NCBI GenBank assembly: GCA_005879775.1
Contig: VBJX01000043.1
Span: 1-8,354 of the forward strand
DNA: 8,354 nt
Reading direction: 5' to 3'
Source: Chloroflexota bacterium
Lineage (GTDB): Bacteria; Chloroflexota; Limnocylindria; QHBO01
The position numbers and the translations under genes are program-made. The notes under the pieces were generated by a model. It saw only the letters and a program-made list of their open reading frames with translations, did no database searches and was not told the DNA's origin. The number at the start of each line of letters is the position of its first letter. Within the stretch, counting starts at the first letter, position 1. Shown piece after piece: positions 1 to 5,873 of the stretch.

Positions 1-2
1 TC

Positions 3-221
3 AACACCAGCCTGACCGTGGTCGTGACGCTGACCACGCTGCTGCTGCTGGGGCCCCCCACCATCCGCACCTTCACCCTGGCCCTGCTGATCGGGGTGGC
101 GAGCGGGACCTATTCGTCGATCTTCAATGCCAGCCAGATCCTCGTGGCGTGGCACGAGTGGGACGCCAAGCGCAAGGCGAAGGCGGGGGAGACTCGCAGG
201 CAACGCCCAGCCACCCGCTAG
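3..221 (+). CDS. secF: Protein translocase subunit SecF, C-terminal end (partial)
   Basis: Only the last 72 residues are in the window; the frame is open to the left edge and ends at TAG 219-221. SecF, with SecD, uses the proton gradient to help the SecYEG channel move unfolded proteins across the cytoplasmic membrane. Visible are the typical last two membrane segments: one starting NTSLTVVVTLTTLLLL, then TLALLIGVASGTYSSIF. The GTYSSIF motif is a hallmark of the SecF C-terminus. A short basic cytoplasmic tail rich in Lys and Arg follows. The visible piece cannot tell a separate SecF from the SecF half of a fused SecDF. The next gene, recJ, begins 84 bases downstream on the same strand; a secF-recJ order is plausible for co-transcription but is not proved here. 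Confidence 0.88.
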   Translation, partial: NTSLTVVVTLTTLLLLGPPTIRTFTLALLIGVASGTYSSIFNASQILVAWHEWDAKRKAKAGETRRQRPATR

Positions 222-274
222 CCGTCCGCCAGCCTACCGCTGACCTCGTCAAGCCGATAACGCCGGCGTAAGCG

Positions 275-290
275 GGCGGTCATTGCCGCC
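275..290 (+). other. Small stem-loop just upstream of recJ
   Basis: GGCGGT (275-280) can pair with GCCGCC (285-290), a 6-base-pair stem including one G-U pair, around the loop CATT. It lies in the 84-base secF-recJ gap, 15 bases before the recJ start. No T-run follows, so it does not look like an intrinsic terminator. In DNA this GC-rich it may be chance. I see no convincing promoter in the gap. Confidence 0.22.
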
Positions 291-305
291 GACTACCATG
301 GCCGC

Positions 306-1382
306 GTGATCCCGCCACGCCTCGAGTGGGTCCTGCCGCTGCCCTGCCTCGACCCTCCGGCGTTCGCCGGCTTTGGCAGGCCCGTGGCGACCCTCCTGGC
401 TCGGCGCGGATTCACAGGCGACGACGACCTGCGCTCCTTCCTGGAGGCAGGGGAAGAGAGCCTGCACGACACCTCCCTGATGGCCGATGCCGACGTCGCG
501 CTCGATCGCATTGACCTGGCTGTCTCCAGGCGGCAGCGAATCGCAATCTGGGGCGACTACGACGCCGATGGGATGACCGCCGTCGCCATCTGGACGATTG
601 CCCTGCGCAGCCTGGGCGTCGAGCCGCTCCGCCACGTGCCTTCCCGAGTGGCGGAGGGCTACGGCCTGGCGGCTGCTGGCCTGCAGCGCCTGCGACACGC
701 GGGAGCCGAGCTGGTCATCACCTGCGACTGCGGCGTGACCAATGTTGCCGAGGTGGAGGAGGCGCGGCGGATCGGGCTGGAGGTGATCGTCACCGACCAT
801 CATCTGCCACCCGAGGTCCTGCCGAGGGCGGTGGCGGTGGTCGACCCGCATCGGCTCGACTGCGCATACCCGGATGCCGACCTGACCGGGGCCGGGGTGG
901 CCTTCAAGCTGGCCTCGGCCCTGCTGAGCCGTCACGGACGACGCGTCCCCGACCTGGCCGTCCTGGCGGCGATCGGAACGGTAGGGGACATGGCGCCGAT
1001 GGTGGGCGAGAGCCGCGCCATCGTTCGGCTCGGCCTGCACCAGCTGGCGCAGACCTCGCGCGCTGGCCTGCGCGCCCTCCTGGCGCGTGCCGCCGAGGAG
1101 CCCGCCGCACCGACCGCGCGAGACCTGGCCTTCGGGGTTGCGCCCCGGATCAATGCCGCGGGACGGATCGCCGCCGCCGAGCTCGCCATCTCGCTCCTGC
1201 TCGAGGAGGATGAGGCGGCCGCGGAACGGATCGCCGAGGAGCTGGAGGCGGTCCATCTCGAGCGCCGGGCGCTCACCAGCGCCGCGGTCGAGGAGGCGCG
1301 GGCCGCGGCGGCCGCGATGCCCGGCGATGGACCGCTCGTCCTGCGCGATGACCGATGGGCGCCGCGCGGCCGGTGGTGGTGA
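306..1382 (+). CDS. recJ: Single-stranded-DNA exonuclease RecJ, N-terminal part of a broken gene
   Basis: RecJ degrades single-stranded DNA 5' to 3' in mismatch repair, base excision repair and RecF-pathway recombination. This frame holds the DHH phosphoesterase core in the expected order: GDYDADG (residues 83-89, metal-binding Asp), RVAEGYG (114-120), ITCDCG (138-143), VIVTDHH (160-166, the DHH triad), GTVGDMAPMVGESR (224-237) and APRINAAGR (279-287). Start GTG 306 is chosen because the upstream ATG at 298 runs into TGA after three codons, and the length before GDYDADG is normal for RecJ. Homology continues to about W351 (codon 1356). The frame then reads a few unrelated residues and stops at TGA 1380-1382. 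The rest of RecJ continues in another frame from about 1367. The gene is therefore interrupted: either a real pseudogene or an assembly error. Without the second half, the DHHA1 and OB regions needed for DNA binding are absent from this product. Confidence 0.85.
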   Translation: MIPPRLEWVLPLPCLDPPAFAGFGRPVATLLARRGFTGDDDLRSFLEAGEESLHDTSLMADADVALDRIDLAVSRRQRIAIWGDYDADGMTAVAIWTIALRSLGVEPLRHVPSRVAEGYGLAAAGLQRLRHAGAELVITCDCGVTNVAEVEEARRIGLEVIVTDHHLPPEVLPRAVAVVDPHRLDCAYPDADLTGAGVAFKLASALLSRHGRRVPDLAVLAAIGTVGDMAPMVGESRAIVRLGLHQLAQTSRAGLRALLARAAEEPAAPTARDLAFGVAPRINAAGRIAAAELAISLLLEEDEAAAERIAEELEAVHLERRALTSAAVEEARAAAAAMPGDGPLVLRDDRWAPRGRWW

Positions 1383-2020
1383 GCGCGCTCGTCCAGGGCG
1401 AAGTGCGCGGCTCGGTTCGCGCTCCCTCAGACTTCCATGTCGCGATGGCGCTCGACGCCTGCGCGTCCCTGCTCACCAAGCGAGGCGGGCACCCCGCAGC
1501 CGGCGGCTTCAGCGTCAGCCCAGATAACTGGCCTGCGCTGGCGGAGGCGATTGGCTCCCTGCCGCGCCCCTACCCGGCCGACCTCGACGTGCCGCCCGAG
1601 CGACCGGGGCGGGCGGCGATCGACCTGGTCCTCCCTGCCGCCCACCTTGGGTGGCCGCTGGCCGAGGAGCTCCAGCGCCTCGCTCCGTACGGGCCCGGGC
1701 ACGTGGAGCCGGTCCTGGCGGTCACCGGCCTGCGGGTCGCGGAGGCGCGGCGCGTTGGGGCGAGCGGCGACCATCTCTCGCTGCGCTTGCGCCGCGGGGC
1801 AGAGGTCTTCGACGCCATCTGGTTCGGGACCCCGGCCGATCGGCCGCTGCCCGAGCCGGGCACTGCGATCGACCTGGTGGGCACATTGGAGCGGGATCTC
1901 TTCCTGGGGATGCCGCGGCTCCGCCTGCGCCTCATCGACTATGCCGATGTTGCCCTCAGCCCGCTCGCCGGACGGCGCGCCGCCGCTCTGGTCGGTGCCC
2001 GACAGGCAGCCGTGGCATGA
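1355..2020 (+). CDS. recJ: RecJ C-terminal part (DHHA1 and OB domains) of the broken gene
   Basis: This frame continues RecJ after the lesion. It carries the end of the DHHA1 region, with VRGSVRAP (residues 17-24 counted from ATG 1355) and GGHPAAGG (44-51), both strong RecJ/DHHA1 signatures. The OB-fold C-terminus follows: LAPYGPGHVEP (109-119) matches the usual L-P-F/Y-G-x-G-N-P-E-P motif, with His-Val in place of Asn-Pro. No other stop or shift is seen up to TGA 2018-2020, so the half is otherwise undamaged. True RecJ sequence starts only at about residue 5. ATG 1355 lies inside the upstream frame and is simply the first available start; GTG 1373 is another. I doubt that this is a deliberately split protein, because a conserved motif between the halves is missing. 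The stop overlaps the pyrF start (ATGA), as in an intact recJ-pyrF operon. Confidence 0.75.
   Translation: MGAARPVVVSALVQGEVRGSVRAPSDFHVAMALDACASLLTKRGGHPAAGGFSVSPDNWPALAEAIGSLPRPYPADLDVPPERPGRAAIDLVLPAAHLGWPLAEELQRLAPYGPGHVEPVLAVTGLRVAEARRVGASGDHLSLRLRRGAEVFDAIWFGTPADRPLPEPGTAIDLVGTLERDLFLGMPRLRLRLIDYADVALSPLAGRRAAALVGARQAAVA
1356..1382 (+). other. recJ: Site of the recJ lesion: small deletion with frame change
   Basis: RecJ-like sequence in the first frame ends at the W351 codon (1356-1358). In the second frame it resumes at the Arg-Pro codons (1367-1372), leading into PVVVSAL. In the family, the Trp and this Arg are normally separated by a conserved stretch of the type GVIGIVASRL; in E. 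coli RecJ, recalled from memory, they are 18 residues apart. Here the two codons are only 11 bases apart. About 43 bases therefore appear to be missing, a number not divisible by three, which explains the frame change. A perfect 10-base palindrome, GCCGCGCGGC (1361-1370), sits at the junction. The exact deletion ends cannot be fixed from this sequence alone. Confidence 0.7.
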
Positions 2021-2847
2021 GCGAGCGGCCCACGTCACTGGAGAGGCTGCGCCGCCGGGTGGCGGAGGTGGGCGTGCCCATCTGCGTGGGAATCGACCCG
2101 CATCCCGACGCGCTTCCCGAGGAGCTGCCTCGCAATGTCGAGGGTGTCGAACGCTTCGCTCGCGGCCTCCTGAGCGCAACGGGGGACCTGGCCGCTGCGA
2201 TCAAGATCAACATCGCGTTCTTCGAAGCCTTCGGGTCGGCCGGCTGGGCGGCGCTCGAGAGGGTCGTCGCTGACCTGGAGCGCGACCAGTTCCTCATCCT
2301 GGACGCCAAGCGCGGCGATATCCGCACCACCGCGGAGCGGCAGGCTGAGGCGCTCATGGGGCGGCTCGGTGCGGACGCCGTGACCGTCTCACCGTACCTG
2401 GGGGAGGATGCGATCGAGCCGTTCCTGGCCCACCCCGGGCGGATGGTCTTCGTCCTTGCCCGCACGAGCAACCCGAGTGCCGGCACCTTCCAGGACCTGC
2501 GCGTCGAGGGGGTTGCGCTCGACGAGCGCATCGCGCGTTGGGTCGCCGACCGTTGGCCCGATGGGCGTGCCGGCCTCGTGGTCGGCGGCGTCGAACCAGC
2601 GGTGCTGGCGCGTCTGCGGGCCATCGCGCCCGGCCCCGGCTTCCTGGTGCCTGGCATCGGCGCCCAGGGCGGCAACCTGGAGGCCGGGCTGGAACACTGC
2701 CACGGCAGCTGGGCACCGGGCCTGGTAACGATCTCGCGGGCGATCGCCACTGCGTCACGTGGATCCGACTGGGAGGCGGCGGCCAGGTCCGCCGCCCAGG
2801 CGTGGATCGGCCGTATGCGGGAGGCCGGTGCTACACTCTCGGTCTAG
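2017..2847 (+). CDS. pyrF: Orotidine 5'-phosphate decarboxylase (type 2)
   Basis: PyrF removes CO2 from orotidine 5'-monophosphate to give UMP, the last step of de novo pyrimidine synthesis in the cytoplasm. The 276-residue length and motifs fit the longer type 2 subfamily. They are ICVGIDPHPDALP (22-34, first beta strand and substrate-binding Asp), IKINIAFFEAFG (62-73), LDAKRGDI (95-102, with the catalytic Asp-Lys pair D96 and K98), TVSPYLGEDAIEPF (123-136), VLARTSNPSAG (146-156) and a late PGIGAQGG phosphate-binding loop. The start ATG 2017 overlaps the stop of the recJ second half by ATGA, which argues for translational coupling. The nearby Shine-Dalgarno sequence is weak (AGG at 2004-2006), which fits that view. 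The in-frame region upstream of 2017 shows no PyrF homology. The gene looks intact and functional. A promoter-like element for tatA lies within its last codons. Confidence 0.93.
   Translation: MSERPTSLERLRRRVAEVGVPICVGIDPHPDALPEELPRNVEGVERFARGLLSATGDLAAAIKINIAFFEAFGSAGWAALERVVADLERDQFLILDAKRGDIRTTAERQAEALMGRLGADAVTVSPYLGEDAIEPFLAHPGRMVFVLARTSNPSAGTFQDLRVEGVALDERIARWVADRWPDGRAGLVVGGVEPAVLARLRAIAPGPGFLVPGIGAQGGNLEAGLEHCHGSWAPGLVTISRAIATASRGSDWEAAARSAAQAWIGRMREAGATLSV
2829..2837 (+). promoter_or_regulatory. Extended -10 promoter-like site before tatA
   Basis: TG-C-TACACT fits the extended -10 pattern TGnTATAAT, with TACACT (2832-2837) matching four of six bases. No clear -35 is seen at normal spacing, which is common when an extended -10 is present. 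It lies in the last codons of pyrF and would start RNA near 2844, giving a leader of about 54 bases before tatA. GCTACACTC resembles the GCTATACTC found before rapZ. Predicted only. Confidence 0.45.
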
Positions 2848-2897
2848 CCTGCGCATGGCGTCACGCGGCGCCGCACACACGAGGACATCGATACGAC

Positions 2898-3101
2898 ATG
2901 GGACCAATCGGCTGGCCTGAGCTCGTCATCCTGCTCGTGGTGGTCTTGATCGTGTTCGGCCCGGGCAAGCTTCCCGACATCGGCAACGCGATCGGTCGCG
3001 GCGTGAAGGAGTTCCGCAAGGCCTCGAACGACCTCGAGAGCTCGATCCGCGGCGAGACCCAGAAGCCGTCCACCCCGGACGAAGCCTCCGAGCCAAAGTA
3101 G
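2898..3101 (+). CDS. tatA: Sec-independent protein translocase protein TatA
   Basis: TatA is the small subunit of the twin-arginine translocase; it assembles at TatC when a folded substrate with a twin-arginine signal docks. The 67-residue protein has the full family architecture. A short N-terminal stretch (GPIGWPE) is followed by one membrane helix (about residues 7-20), the hinge FGPGKLP (20-26), an amphipathic helix DIGNAIGRGVKEFRKA (27-42), and a charged, Pro/Ser/Glu-containing tail. Start ATG 2898 gives the normal N-terminus and has GAGGA at 2881-2885, with a rather long 12-base spacer. tatC follows 95 bases later. No separate tatB is visible, so this TatA probably serves both roles, as in minimal TatAC systems of Gram-positive bacteria. 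Telling TatA from the related TatE is not meaningful in this lineage. Confidence 0.92.
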   Translation: MGPIGWPELVILLVVVLIVFGPGKLPDIGNAIGRGVKEFRKASNDLESSIRGETQKPSTPDEASEPK

Positions 3102-3141
3102 GCCGCGCGCCGGCTGGCGGCGGCGCGACCCATCTCCGTCA

Positions 3142-3167
3142 CGGGGTGCGTGGTCCTCTGCGCCCCG
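3142..3167 (+). other. Strong stem-loop between tatA and tatC
   Basis: CGGGGTGCG (3142-3150) pairs over all nine positions with TGCGCCCCG (3159-3167), counting two G-U pairs, around an 8-base loop TGGTCCTC. It ends 29 bases before the preferred tatC start. No T-run follows, so it is not a classic intrinsic terminator. It could affect RNA stability or set the relative output of tatA and tatC, but that is inference. GC-rich chance pairing cannot be excluded without conservation data. Confidence 0.4.
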
Positions 3168-3196
3168 GCGCCCAACCTGGAGCGAGTAACCGAGCG

Positions 3197-3907
3197 GTGA
3201 GCGACGAAGAGGCCACGATGACCCTCCTCGATCATCTCGAGGAGCTGCGCCGCCGGCTGATCATCATCATCGTTTCGATCCTGGCAGGTGCCGTCCTGGG
3301 CTTCATCTTCGCCGGGTCCGTCCTGGACCTGCTCAGGTCGCGCCTTCCGGCCGGGCACCAGATCATCTACTTCACCGGCCCGGCCGACGCGTTCGGGGTC
3401 TACGTGAAGATCGCCGGCTTCATCGGGATCGCGGTTGCCATGCCGGTCATCCTGTTCCACGTCTGGCGCTTCGTGACGCCCGGGCTGACCCGATCCGAGC
3501 GTCGGATCGTCTGGCCGGTGATGCTGGCCGCCATCCTCCTGTTTGCCCTGGGGATCGCGGTCGGCTACCTGATCATTCCGTACGCGCTCAACTTCCTGCT
3601 CGGGTTCGCCCGGCCGGGTCTGGAGCCGCTACCGACGATCGACGGCTACATCGGCTTCGTCACCACCATGCTGCTCGCCTTCGGCATCGTCCTCGAGTTC
3701 CCGATCCTGCTGGTCGGCCTGGCGCGGGTCGGTGTGCTGAGCTACAAGCGGCTCGCCGCCCAGCGTCGCTTCGCGATCGTGGGGATCACCATCTTCGCCA
3801 TCGTGATCACCCCAGGTGGCGACCCGATCTCTCCGCTCATCCTGGGGAGCGTGATGTACCTGCTCTTCGAGGGTTCGCTCCTGGTCATCCGCCTCATCCG
3901 GCGCTAG
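3197..3907 (+). CDS. tatC: Sec-independent protein translocase protein TatC
   Basis: TatC is the polytopic receptor of the twin-arginine translocase; it recognises the twin-arginine signal peptide and recruits TatA. The 236 residues show the family marks: HLEELRRR (13-20) before the first membrane helix, FVTPGLTRSERR (92-103) in the cytoplasmic loop, with F92 and E101 matching the signal-binding F94 and E103 of E. coli, FGIVLEFP (162-169) with the conserved membrane Glu at 167, and TPGGDPISPL (205-214). Six hydrophobic segments fit, at about 22-43, 70-90, 105-127, 153-176, 192-205 and 213-233. GTG 3197 gives the usual short stretch before MTLLDHLEELR. ATG 3218 has the better Shine-Dalgarno (AAGAGG, 3207-3212) and is a real alternative. 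Earlier GTG 3146 falls inside the stem-loop and would add a non-homologous leader. Stop is TAG 3905-3907; the next gene follows within 13 bases. Confidence 0.92.
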   Translation: MSDEEATMTLLDHLEELRRRLIIIIVSILAGAVLGFIFAGSVLDLLRSRLPAGHQIIYFTGPADAFGVYVKIAGFIGIAVAMPVILFHVWRFVTPGLTRSERRIVWPVMLAAILLFALGIAVGYLIIPYALNFLLGFARPGLEPLPTIDGYIGFVTTMLLAFGIVLEFPILLVGLARVGVLSYKRLAAQRRFAIVGITIFAIVITPGGDPISPLILGSVMYLLFEGSLLVIRLIRR

Positions 3908-3920
3908 GACTCCATTGGCC

Positions 3921-4898
3921 ATGGCCGATGTGCCGCGCGTCCTGCTCCTGACTGATCCCGGAATGGCCCGCCATCTTCCCCCCGGCCATCCCGAGCGACC
4001 CGAGCGCCTGGACGCCGCGATCGGTGGCGTCCTCGAGGGGGCCTTGGCCGCCGGTGCGCTGCTCGAGCGACCGGCCGTCCAGGCCGCGGAGCCTGAGGTC
4101 CTCGAGCGGGTCCATCCCGCGGCCCATCTCGCCGCGCTCGAGGAGGCGGGGCGTGCCGGCACCTGGATCGACCCCGACACGTACGTCGGTCCGGGGTCGA
4201 TGGATGCGGCGAGGCTGGCAGCGGGAGCCACGGTCCAGGCCGCACTTGCCGCCTACCAGGGACGGGCTGCGGTGGCGTTCGCCGTCGTCCGGCCACCGGG
4301 GCACCATGCGGCGGCGCGGCGAGCGACCGGCTTCTGCCTGCTCAACAACATCGCTGTGGCCGTCATGGCGCTGCGAGCGGCCGGCGTTGGGCGCATCGGC
4401 ATCGTCGACTGGGACGTCCATCATGGCGACGGGACGCAGGAGCTCTTCGACGCCGATCCGCAGCTCGTCTACGCCTCGACCCACCAGTGGCCGCTCTACC
4501 CGGGAAGCGGGCTTCCTGGCGAGCGGGGCAGCGATGCTGCCGAGGGCACGATGCACAACCTCCTGCTTCCGCCCGGAGCGGGAGACGAAGCCTTCGTGGC
4601 CGCCTGGGGCGAGCGGCTCGTGCCCACGCTCGAGGACTTCGCCCCCGAAGCGCTCCTCGTGTCGGCCGGCTACGACGCCCACCGCGATGACCCCCTCGCC
4701 AACCTGCTCGTCACCGATGCCGGCTTCGGGGCCGTCGCAGAGATGGTCGGTGGAATTGCTCGCCGCCTGGGGATCGGCGGCGTCGCGCTCACCCTGGAGG
4801 GTGGATACGACCTGGCGGCCATCCACGGCTCGGTGGCCGCCACGGTGACAGGGCTCCTCCGCGGCCTCAGGGGGCCCGACGGAGCCGGATCAGCCTGA
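3921..4898 (+). CDS. Histone deacetylase superfamily amidohydrolase
   Basis: This is a zinc-dependent amidohydrolase of the arginase/deacetylase fold, related to class II histone deacetylases, acetoin-utilisation AcuC and acetylpolyamine amidohydrolases. Motifs run in order: HPERPERL (23-30), RPPGHHA (124-130, active-site H128 and H129), GFCLLNNIAVA (137-147), DWDVHHGDGTQ (163-173, zinc ligands D165 and H167), YPGSG (193-197), VSAGYDAHRDDPLA (247-260, zinc ligand D252) and LEGGYDL (292-298, transition-state Tyr Y296). All catalytic residues are present, so the 325-residue enzyme should be active. The substrate cannot be read from sequence; an acetylated protein lysine or a small acetylated amine is likely. 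ATG 3921 is the preferred start, but TTG 3915, two codons upstream, sits 5 bases after AGGA (3906-3909) and cannot be excluded. The 13-base gap after tatC suggests co-transcription with the tat genes, without implying shared function. I give no symbol because acuC or hdaH would be a guess. Confidence 0.9.
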   Translation: MADVPRVLLLTDPGMARHLPPGHPERPERLDAAIGGVLEGALAAGALLERPAVQAAEPEVLERVHPAAHLAALEEAGRAGTWIDPDTYVGPGSMDAARLAAGATVQAALAAYQGRAAVAFAVVRPPGHHAAARRATGFCLLNNIAVAVMALRAAGVGRIGIVDWDVHHGDGTQELFDADPQLVYASTHQWPLYPGSGLPGERGSDAAEGTMHNLLLPPGAGDEAFVAAWGERLVPTLEDFAPEALLVSAGYDAHRDDPLANLLVTDAGFGAVAEMVGGIARRLGIGGVALTLEGGYDLAAIHGSVAATVTGLLRGLRGPDGAGSA

Positions 4899-4902
4899 CG
4901 GC

Positions 4903-4908
4903 TATACT
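4903..4908 (+). promoter_or_regulatory. -10 promoter-like hexamer before rapZ
   Basis: TATACT matches the -10 consensus at five of six bases. It lies 4 bases after the deacetylase stop codon and 29 bases before the rapZ start, so RNA would begin near 4915 with a leader of about 23 bases. No good -35 hexamer is seen upstream. The surrounding GCTATACTC resembles GCTACACTC before tatA, which supports both as promoters of the same class. Predicted only. Confidence 0.5.
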
Positions 4909-4926
4909 CGCGCAGACCTCCGATCT

Positions 4927-4931
4927 GGGAG
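4927..4931 (+). promoter_or_regulatory. Ribosome binding site fixing the TTG start of rapZ
   Basis: GGGAG lies 6 bases before TTG 4938, ideal spacing. No ATG is available in frame before the Walker A motif, so this site is the main reason to choose TTG as the rapZ start. Confidence 0.6.
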
Positions 4932-4937
4932 CGTAGC

Positions 4938-5873
4938 TTGGCACGAGCAGCAGGACCCGCCGCTCCGGCGCGTCGCGCCGAGGTCGTGCGGCCCGCCCGC
5001 GCGACCCGCGGCCAGGGGCATGTCGTCATCATCAGCGGCCTCTCTGGGGCTGGGAAGAGCCAGGCGAGCAAGCTCTTCGAAGACCTTGGCTACTACTGCG
5101 TCGACAACCTCCCGCCCGATCTGCTGGACGGCTTCATCGGCCTGCGCGACGCCGATCCGATTCGCTACCGCAACGTGGTCCTCGTCCTGGACATCCGGGC
5201 CGGTGATCCGGCACCGGCGATCGAGACGGCCCGGGCTGGGCTGGCCAAACGCGACGCGCCACTCCAGGTGCTCTACCTGGAGGCGAGCGACGCCAACCTG
5301 ATCAGCCGCTTCAGCGAGACACGGCACCGGCACCCCCTCCAGACCAGGAGCGGCGTGCAGGCGGGGATCATCGAGGAGCGAGAACGGCTGGCTCGCACCC
5401 GAGAGCTCGCCGACCACGTGATCGACACCAGCGGCCTCTCCATCGGCCAGCTCAAGGAGCGGCTCTTCTCGATCGTCCCGCGCGAGGGTGCCGCCGATGA
5501 GCTCCTGATCGACATCCTCACCTTCGGCTTCAAGTTCGGGATCCCGATCGAGGCCGATCTGGTCTTCGACGTGCGGTTCCTGACGAACCCGTACTACGTC
5601 CCCGACCTGAAACCGCTCTCCGGCCTGCAGTCGCCGGTCCGTGACTACGTCATGGGGCAGCCGGCTGCCAGCCGCTTCCTCGACCTGGTCGTCGAGCTGC
5701 TGGAGCTGACCGTGCCCGCCTATCGGTCTGAAGGGAAGTCACGCCTGACGATCGCGCTCGGCTGCACTGGCGGCTACCACCGCTCGATCGCGCTGGCCGA
5801 GGAGCTGGCCGAGCGCCTGCGCGGCATGGGCAGTACCTCGGTCGCGGTCTTCCACCGGGAGCTCGAACGATGA
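4938..5873 (+). CDS. rapZ: RNase adapter / nucleotide-binding protein RapZ (YvcJ family)
   Basis: This is a P-loop protein that binds ATP or GTP. In E. coli, RapZ guides RNase E to the small RNA GlmZ and so controls GlmS and amino-sugar supply. In Gram-positive lineages the role of the homologue (YvcJ) is less clear, so the RNA-adapter role is carried over by family only. Visible are Walker A GLSGAGKS (34-41), FEDLGYYCVDNLPP (47-60), and the C-terminal domain with TFGFKFGIPIEADLVFDVRFLTNPYY motifs, ending in the GCTGGYHRS signature (275-283). At 311 residues it is somewhat longer than the usual 285-290. The excess is an Ala/Arg/Pro-rich N-terminus (about residues 2-27) with no visible motif, and its reality rests on the TTG start. 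GTG 4986 is an alternative that would give a shorter protein. The stop overlaps the yvcK start by ATGA, so the two are probably coupled. Confidence 0.92.
   Translation: MARAAGPAAPARRAEVVRPARATRGQGHVVIISGLSGAGKSQASKLFEDLGYYCVDNLPPDLLDGFIGLRDADPIRYRNVVLVLDIRAGDPAPAIETARAGLAKRDAPLQVLYLEASDANLISRFSETRHRHPLQTRSGVQAGIIEERERLARTRELADHVIDTSGLSIGQLKERLFSIVPREGAADELLIDILTFGFKFGIPIEADLVFDVRFLTNPYYVPDLKPLSGLQSPVRDYVMGQPAASRFLDLVVELLELTVPAYRSEGKSRLTIALGCTGGYHRSIALAEELAERLRGMGSTSVAVFHRELER

Noticed and set aside
249..1256. Long open frame on the minus strand (335 codons) opposite recJ
   Set aside because: It lies wholly opposite a frame with clear RecJ motifs, its translation is low in hydrophobic structure and shows no recognisable motif, and such frames are expected in GC-rich DNA.
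1355..1382. Programmed ribosomal frameshift joining the two recJ frames
   Set aside because: No slippery run is seen, and a conserved motif of about 14 residues is missing between the halves, which a frameshift could not restore.
3102..3130. Possible terminator hairpin right after tatA
   Set aside because: The GC-rich run can form only a 4-base-pair stem before mismatches, and there is no T-run.
3146..3196. Earlier GTG (3146) as the tatC start
   Set aside because: It falls within the arm of the stem-loop, has no Shine-Dalgarno sequence, and would add residues not found in TatC proteins.
3902..3911. GCTAGGACTC at the tatC end as a third copy of the promoter motif
   Set aside because: It needs an extra base to align with GCTA(C/T)ACTC and leaves almost no leader before the deacetylase start.
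3894..4826. Minus-strand open frame of 310 codons opposite the deacetylase gene
   Set aside because: Same reasoning: the plus-strand product has every catalytic motif, and the antisense frame has none.
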